This document shows positions 6,466 to 10,450 of a stretch of 10,450 nucleotides of DNA, one piece after another (position 1 is the first letter of the stretch; each line of letters opens with the position of its first letter). This DNA is from Hyphomicrobiales bacterium (GTDB lineage Bacteria > Pseudomonadota > Alphaproteobacteria > Rhizobiales > JAKIUO01): positions 1-10,450 of the forward strand of contig JALXEI010000343.1 of NCBI GenBank assembly GCA_027069645.1, read 5' to 3'. Made by a program: the position numbers and the translations under genes. Under the pieces are notes generated by a model. That model worked only from the letters and a program-made list of their open reading frames with translations, made no database searches and was not told where the DNA came from.

Positions 6466-6481
6466 GCCTTGTTACAAGGCT
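6465..6481 (+). terminator. Hairpin at the dnaQ stop codon, weak terminator candidate
   Basis: AGCCTTG at 6465-6471, loop TTA, CAAGGCT at 6475-6481: a perfect 7-bp stem beginning at the last base of the stop codon. No T-tract follows (GTAAATGAAG), so it is not a standard intrinsic terminator. It may protect the 3' end or act with Rho. Confidence 0.3.
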
Positions 6482-6500
6482 GTAAATGAAGGGGCGGCTG

Positions 6501-6632
6501 TTTTGCTTCCCGGATAAACGACAAACGCCGATTCGGGATCAAGGGCGGCACAGCGGAACTTGTCGCCCTATCAGGAACGCCAGATCATACACAGTCTGTG
6601 ACCCTGGGCCCCGGCTCAAGGTCGGGGGGCAA
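6501..6632. repeat. Decayed REP-like element between convergent dnaQ and secB
   Basis: Positions 6502-6550 (TTTGCTTCCCGGATAAACG and onward) align with 3835-3880 of the island. They share GCT-CCCGGA-AA-CG, CGCCGAT-CGGGA and GGGC-CA with mostly C-to-T or A-to-G differences, as expected for an old copy. Positions 6598-6632 (GTGACCCTGGGCCCCGGCT and onward) resemble the other end of the island (4201-4237). Between them a short stem pairs 6542-6547 with 6564-6569 (AGGGCG / CGCCCT). No gene is visible. Confidence 0.5.
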
Positions 6633-6657
6633 CGTTGTTACCCGTCGAGTTTACGGC

Positions 6658-7155
6658 CTAGCTGTCGGCTTTTTCTCCGGCTTTGGCCTGTTCGAGATTT
6701 TGCTGGTAGAGACCGGCAAAGTCGATCGGATCAAGCATCAGCGGCGGGAAACCGCCTTCGCGGGTCAGATCGGCAACAATGCGGCGCAGGAAGGGGAAAA
6801 GCAGGGTCGGGCAGTTGACGAACAGGACCGGGTGACGGATGTGGTCGGGCATGTTGGCGAGGCGGAACAGCCCGCCATAAACCATTTCCAGCTTGTAGAT
6901 GGCACCGGCCCTGTTGCTGGCATCGGCATTGAAATTAATCACCACTTCATAGACTTCACCCTCAATCTTGTCCGCCGCGACGGTGACATTGACCTGCAAA
7001 TTGGGGTCTTCGCCCGGACCGCGCAGGCTGTCGGGGGTATTGGGGCTTTCAAAAGACAGATCCTTGATGAATTGCGCCAGCACATTGAACTGTGCCTGTT
7101 CCTGTTCCGAACCGGTGCTGCCATTGCCGTTCTTTTTTGCCTGATCATCACTCAT
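6658..7155 (-). CDS. secB: Protein-export chaperone SecB
   Basis: A cytoplasmic tetrameric chaperone that keeps precursors unfolded and hands them to SecA for export. It is 165 residues, normal for alphaproteobacteria. Residues 1-20 are a hydrophilic, variable tail (KKNGNGSTGSEQEQ). The SecB fold then runs from about FNVLAQFIKDLSFESPN to FAGLYQQNL. Diagnostic stretches are IKDLSFESPNTP, the beta-strand pair VTVAADKIEGEVYEVVINF, YKLEMVYGGLFRL, and the PxLLFPFLRRIVADLTREGGFPPLMLDPIDF core. The last residues (EQAKAGEKADS) form the short acidic tail typical of the family. AGGGAAAA lies upstream of the ATG at 7155. It is convergent with dnaQ and lies downstream of fxsA on the same strand, 111 bp away. 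Confidence 0.97.
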   Translation of the reverse strand: MSDDQAKKNGNGSTGSEQEQAQFNVLAQFIKDLSFESPNTPDSLRGPGEDPNLQVNVTVAADKIEGEVYEVVINFNADASNRAGAIYKLEMVYGGLFRLANMPDHIRHPVLFVNCPTLLFPFLRRIVADLTREGGFPPLMLDPIDFAGLYQQNLEQAKAGEKADS

Positions 7156-7266
7156 TTCGATTTTCCCTGTGTGGAAGGCCGTCTTTTTTTGGAATAGGGC
7201 TGGCTAGCATATGGCACCATACCATGCAAGGGCGGTTATCAGGATAGTGAGGGAGGCGGATAAAGG

Positions 7267-7830
7267 TCAGGACCGGGACCAGGGGGATTTCCTGTTTTTC
7301 CGATCCGGTGTGTCAGGGGAGGCTTTTTCGGGCTCGATGATCTCGCCGTCTATCACCGGTCCGCCTGGCGCTGATGAAGATGGCCTTCGCGAACCGAAGG
7401 AATCGTTGTTTCCGGATTGTTCAAAAGGTGAAGTTCTGTTCGTCTCGCCGAATATCCCGACTTTGACATTTGCCGACTGGCGCGCCTTGTTGAACAGCCA
7501 GCCTGCAAGGCCGTGACGGACCGCCGGGATCAGAAGGGCAAAACCGAGACTGTCGGTAATAAGTCCCGGTGTCAGCAAAAAAGCGCCGGCCAGCATCAGT
7601 CCGACGGCGTCTGTTATGCTGTCAACCGGAAGCCTTCCCGCATTCAGGGTTTGTTGGGCCCGGGCCATTGCGCCAAGGCCCTGGCGGCGCAACAGCCAGA
7701 CGCCGATGACAGCGGTTGAAATGATCAGCAGCACCGTGGGCCAGAGATCTATGATGTCGGCAACCTTGATGAGTACGGCGATTTCCGCAATTGGTATGGC
7801 AATAAACAATATCAAAATCAGCAGGGGCAT
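7267..7830 (-). CDS. fxsA: FxsA family inner-membrane protein
   Basis: A small inner-membrane protein. The E. coli member suppresses F-plasmid exclusion of phage T7 when overproduced; its normal role is not settled. Starting at the ATG at 7830 it has 187 residues. Hydrophobic segments run at about 2-20, 29-47 and 74-92, with more hydrophobic sequence to about 104. The family signature is visible: PIAEIAVLIKV, GVWLLRRQG (43-51) and AGAFLLTPGLITDSLG followed by LLIPAVR. Residues from about 120 on are hydrophilic and Ser/Pro/Asn-rich, probably a disordered cytoplasmic tail. The frame is open back to an ATG at 7896, but the extra 22 residues are polar and would spoil the N-terminal hydrophobic start. 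AAGGA lies about 6 bp before the 7830 ATG and decides for the shorter form. The gene is divergent from timA and upstream of secB. Confidence 0.93.
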   Translation of the reverse strand: MPLLILILFIAIPIAEIAVLIKVADIIDLWPTVLLIISTAVIGVWLLRRQGLGAMARAQQTLNAGRLPVDSITDAVGLMLAGAFLLTPGLITDSLGFALLIPAVRHGLAGWLFNKARQSANVKVGIFGETNRTSPFEQSGNNDSFGSRRPSSSAPGGPVIDGEIIEPEKASPDTPDRKNRKSPWSRS

Positions 7831-7861
7831 GTGTGATCCTTTTTCATCGGCTTGCAGACAG

Positions 7862-7889
7862 CATATAGTTATTTTTCGCCCGGAGACAA
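7862..7889 (-). promoter_or_regulatory. Candidate fxsA promoter
   Basis: On the minus strand TTGTCT (7884-7889) and TATATG (7862-7867) are 16 bp apart, each matching four of six consensus positions. Transcription would begin near 7855, a leader of about 25 nt before the ATG at 7830. This also argues against translation from the upstream ATG at 7896, which would lie before the start point. Confidence 0.35.
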
Positions 7890-8030
7890 ATTCCACGGTT
7901 CCGCTCTTGTCCTTTGGGGGGCGGAAGGGTTATATCAGGGAAGGTAGCAGAAGGTTTTTCCAGATTTTCCGGTGTTTGCATGCATGCAGCAAGGCACGAT
8001 CGTCAAATCTGACAATATTCGAGTGGTAAT

Positions 8031-8777
8031 ATGGATCCGGTCACACTCATTTTTCTTGTCGTGGCAATTATTGTCGGTCTGAAGCTTCGCAGCGTTCTCG
8101 GGCAAAGCGACGATGATCGCCCCCCGATGGATGGTTACGGCCCGAACAAACACCATGATACGGGCGCACCAAAAGAACGTGATGGCGGCGACAATGTTGT
8201 GACATTGCCCACCAGAAACACGGACGTTCAGTCCGGTTATCAACAGGCCCGTCAGGGCCAGGAGGCAAGGAAGGCCGTTAATATGGTCGAACAAATCAGC
8301 AAATATGCAACGAAAGGCAGCGCCCTTGAAAAAGGTCTGAGCGAGATTGCGAAAGCCGACAGGCGTTTTGACCCCGAGCGTTTTCTGGAAGGCGCCAAAA
8401 CAGCCTATGAGATGATTGTTATGGCTTTTGCAGAAGGGAACCGGAAGCTGTTGAAACAATTACTGGCAAAAGAGGTTTATGAAGGTTTTGCCAGCGCTAT
8501 CGACGCGCGTGAAAAGAAGAAACTGATCGTTGATTCCAGTTTCGTCGGGATCGATTCCGCTGAATTTGTCAGTGCCGGAATGCGTTCGGGACGAACAGCC
8601 CGGATCACTGTGAAATTTGTCAGCTCTCTTATTACGGCCACGCATGACCGGGCCGGGAATGTTGTCGAGGGTGATCCCAAAAAAGTCCGGGAAGTGACCG
8701 ACATATGGACTTTTTCGCGGGAAACCAATTCCAGGGATCCAAACTGGAAACTGGTGGCAACCGAATCAGCGTCCTGA
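8031..8777 (+). CDS. timA: Tim44/TimA-family membrane-anchored protein
   Basis: Alphaproteobacterial relative of the C-terminal domain of mitochondrial Tim44, 248 residues. An N-terminal hydrophobic segment at about 4-22 (VTLIFLVVAIIVGLKLRSVLG) is a likely uncleaved membrane anchor. It is followed by a charged, Gly/Pro/Asp-rich linker to about 90. The Tim44-like domain fills about 92-245, with FDPERFLEGAKTAYEMIVMAFAEGNRKLL, LLAKEVYEGF, then alternating strands (ARITVKFVSSLITATHDRAGNVVEGDP) and a closing VTDIWTFSRETNSRDPNWKLVAT. The last phrase is very characteristic of the family. The domain has an NTF2-like fold; what it binds in bacteria is not established. The start has only a weak ribosome site (GAGTGG, about 5 bp away). 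It stands just upstream of mltA, its usual neighbour, and is divergent from fxsA. Confidence 0.92.
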   Translation: MDPVTLIFLVVAIIVGLKLRSVLGQSDDDRPPMDGYGPNKHHDTGAPKERDGGDNVVTLPTRNTDVQSGYQQARQGQEARKAVNMVEQISKYATKGSALEKGLSEIAKADRRFDPERFLEGAKTAYEMIVMAFAEGNRKLLKQLLAKEVYEGFASAIDAREKKKLIVDSSFVGIDSAEFVSAGMRSGRTARITVKFVSSLITATHDRAGNVVEGDPKKVREVTDIWTFSRETNSRDPNWKLVATESAS

Positions 8778-8843
8778 CAATCAGCATTGCCCGCCCTGTG
8801 TGGCCGGCAGGAAACAGCCGCAGGATTTCCTGACATAAACCTG

Positions 8844-8872
8844 TTGATCAGCAAATTGCCCTATTTTATCGT
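8844..8872 (+). promoter_or_regulatory. Candidate mltA promoter
   Basis: TTGATC at 8844-8849 and TATCGT at 8867-8872 are 17 bp apart in the 144-bp gap between timA and mltA. The start point would be near 8879, after the upstream in-frame ATG at 8787 and before the preferred start at 8922. A hairpin (CAGGAAA at 8808-8814 with TTTCCTG at 8826-8832) lies just before it but lacks a T-tract. Confidence 0.3.
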
Positions 8873-8921
8873 TAGACCTTCAATAGTGGATGGATCATCA
8901 GGTGGAAGTACGGGTTGTTTT

Positions 8922-10367
8922 ATGATTTTATCGAAAACCGTTTCGGGGACAGGGAGACGTCTGCTGGCAATTGCCGGTTTTGCTGTTGTGCTCTTTGGTG
9001 TGCAGATGGAAAGTGCAATGGCGAAGTCGAATATCCGCGCGTTACGGGTGAAAGCCGTGCCTTTTTCCACCCTGCCGGGCTGGAAACGCGATCATCATGC
9101 CGAGGCTTTTCGTGCTTTCCTTGCTTCCTGTGAAAAAATGGCCCGGGGCCGTGATGGTCTGGCAAGAGCCTGTCGCAAGGCACGAAGATTGCCGCGCAAT
9201 CTTTCCAATGCCCGGGCACGGGCCTTCTTTGAAAGTTTTTTTGCCCCCCACAAGGTATATTCGGCAAGGCGCGGATTGCTGACCGGCTATTATGAACCCG
9301 AACTCAGAGGCTCGCGGGTCCGCACGCGTAAATTCAGTATCCCGCTCTATCGCCGCCCGGCCGATCTCGTCAGCCTGAATTCAAGGGCCATGCGTCGCGC
9401 CGCCCGGCGGGCCGGATTATCGCGCAAGCTGACCTATGCCATGAAAACGCGACGGGGGCTCAAACCCTATCTCACCCGCGAACAGATCGAGCGCGGCGGG
9501 CTGGACGGACGCCGTCTTGAGATGCTCTGGCTGGCTGATCCGGTTGATGCCTTTTTTCTGCATATTCAGGGATCCGGGCGCATCGTCCTGCGTGACGGTT
9601 CGCGTATCCGCATCGGCTTCGACGGGAAAAACGGTTATGACTATACCTCGGTGGGCAAGGTACTGGTGCGTTCGGGTATATTGAGCCGGCGTGAAGTAAC
9701 GCTGGAAAATGTCAAGGCCTGGCTGCGCAACAATCCCGAAATGGGCCGCAAGGCCATGTGGCGCAATAAAAGTTTTATCTTTTTCCGCGAATTGCCCAAC
9801 CATGCCCGAACAGCCGGACCGATTGGTGCTCAGGGCATCTCGCTGATGGGCGGCCGTTCCCTTGCGGTGGACCGGCGTCATTATCGTCTCGGTCTGCCGA
9901 TATTCCTGTCGGTGCCCCGTTTTCGCAAGGATGGTCAAAGCAATCTGCGTCGTCTGATGATCGCCCAGGATACCGGGACGGCTATTCGTGGCGCGCGGCG
10001 TGGTGATATTTTCTGGGGTTCGGGGGACAGGGCGGGCCATATTGCCGGGCGCACCTATCACAAGGGCGATTTCTATGTCCTTTTGCCCCGCAAAAAACCC
10101 CTGATTGTCAAGGCTGCCGTTGAACGGATTGAACCGCAAATGGCACCAAAGGCGTTTCGCGCGACAAGCGGGAAGAGGACCCGCCGCAAGGCTGTCGCGA
10201 AAAAAACCATATCGCTGGCATCGGCTCACAAGGTCGTGTCGGAGGCCGCACCGGCACCTGTTATCGCACAGGTGCAGCTACCCGAACCGGCGGCCAGCAG
10301 CCGTGTACCGGAATTTGAAGCCCCTGGCGTACATGTGTTCAGCGAATACAAATCGGCCAAATATTAA
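8922..10367 (+). CDS. mltA: Membrane-bound lytic murein transglycosylase A (MltA)
   Basis: Cleaves the beta-1,4 bond between MurNAc and GlcNAc in peptidoglycan, forming a 1,6-anhydro end, in the periplasm. From the ATG at 8922 it has 481 residues. Residues about 1-34 form a signal peptide (GRRLLAIAGFAVVLFG, then AMA) with no lipobox Cys. The MltA domain follows, with LTGYYEPELRGS (120-131) and LWLADPVDAFFLHIQGSGRIVL. The 3D domain has QDTGTAIRGARRGDIFWGSGDRAG with Asp350 and Asp362. By family alignment the catalytic acid is probably the Asp in GDIFWG. From about 400 on the chain is first basic, then Pro/Ala-rich. An ATG at 8787 in the same frame would give 526 residues but would place 45 polar residues before the signal peptide, so 8922 is preferred. 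The ribosome site for 8922 is weak (GGTGGAAG at about 14 bp). Confidence 0.93.
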   Translation: MILSKTVSGTGRRLLAIAGFAVVLFGVQMESAMAKSNIRALRVKAVPFSTLPGWKRDHHAEAFRAFLASCEKMARGRDGLARACRKARRLPRNLSNARARAFFESFFAPHKVYSARRGLLTGYYEPELRGSRVRTRKFSIPLYRRPADLVSLNSRAMRRAARRAGLSRKLTYAMKTRRGLKPYLTREQIERGGLDGRRLEMLWLADPVDAFFLHIQGSGRIVLRDGSRIRIGFDGKNGYDYTSVGKVLVRSGILSRREVTLENVKAWLRNNPEMGRKAMWRNKSFIFFRELPNHARTAGPIGAQGISLMGGRSLAVDRRHYRLGLPIFLSVPRFRKDGQSNLRRLMIAQDTGTAIRGARRGDIFWGSGDRAGHIAGRTYHKGDFYVLLPRKKPLIVKAAVERIEPQMAPKAFRATSGKRTRRKAVAKKTISLASAHKVVSEAAPAPVIAQVQLPEPAASSRVPEFEAPGVHVFSEYKSAKY

Positions 10368-10428
10368 TTTTGTAACCCCGATTATGGATAAGCGATATTA
10401 TATCTTACTGATTTCAGGCAACAAAAAA

Positions 10429-10450
10429 TGTCATCCCCGCGCAGGCGGGG
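10429..10450. repeat. REP-like element, partial copy cut by the right window edge
   Basis: These 22 bases are identical to 3994-4015, the first part of the 29-bp island arm, in the same orientation. They contain one full stem strand and most of the other (ATCCCCGC, GCAG, GCGGGG). The remainder lies outside the window. It follows mltA by 61 bp; the sequence between is AT-rich with no clear terminator. Confidence 0.8.

Noticed and set aside
7978..7987. GCATGCATGC palindrome before timA as an operator
   Set aside because: Only 10 bp, alternating sequence that readily forms palindromes by chance; no second site and no matching known operator.
9417..10229. A 270-codon leftward frame opposite mltA
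   Set aside because: Antisense shadow in GC-rich DNA; the mltA frame carries conserved family motifs over the same span.

Overview
The window looks like chromosomal DNA from an alphaproteobacterium of moderately high GC. The main evidence is the right two thirds. There, aroE-coaE-dnaQ run rightward, secB and fxsA run leftward, and a Tim44-like gene (timA) and mltA run rightward. From family knowledge, this is a conserved alphaproteobacterial housekeeping neighbourhood, often found near the replication origin. The order within Alphaproteobacteria cannot be fixed from this sequence alone.

Layout from left to right. Positions 1-483 (minus) hold the N-terminal 161 codons of a secreted, probably SH3-like protein that runs off the left edge. 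Positions 484-886 have no convincing gene but include an AT-rich patch with several TATAAT boxes. Positions 887-2665 (minus) encode an SLC13-type permease with two internal TrkA-C/RCK-C domains. Positions 2711-2873 form a striking 163-bp palindrome with perfect 46-bp arms that begins and ends in TA and looks like a small non-autonomous element. Positions 2948-3769 (plus) encode an alpha/beta hydrolase resembling 3-oxoadipate enol-lactonases. Positions 3770-4321 are a gene-free island of nested inverted repeats. Then come aroE (4322-5161), coaE (5165-5758) and dnaQ (5773-6465), a tight rightward operon with a good extended -10 promoter just before aroE. Positions 6466-6657 separate convergent dnaQ and secB and hold a decayed relative of the island repeats. 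secB (6658-7155) and fxsA (7267-7830) point left. timA (8031-8777) and mltA (8922-10367) point right. The last 22 bases are the start of another copy of the island's inner repeat, cut by the window edge.

The genes serve core functions: shikimate dehydrogenase (aromatic amino acid synthesis), dephospho-CoA kinase (coenzyme A synthesis), the proofreading subunit of DNA polymerase III, the SecB export chaperone, two membrane-linked proteins (FxsA and a Tim44-like protein), and a murein transglycosylase. They share a neighbourhood rather than a pathway. The permease and hydrolase at the left look like accessory genes placed beside the conserved block.

I found no CRISPR array, prophage, toxin-antitoxin pair, tRNA, rRNA or defence system. 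The most unusual content is the repeat DNA: the TA-flanked palindrome, the nested repeat island before aroE, and related copies elsewhere in the window.
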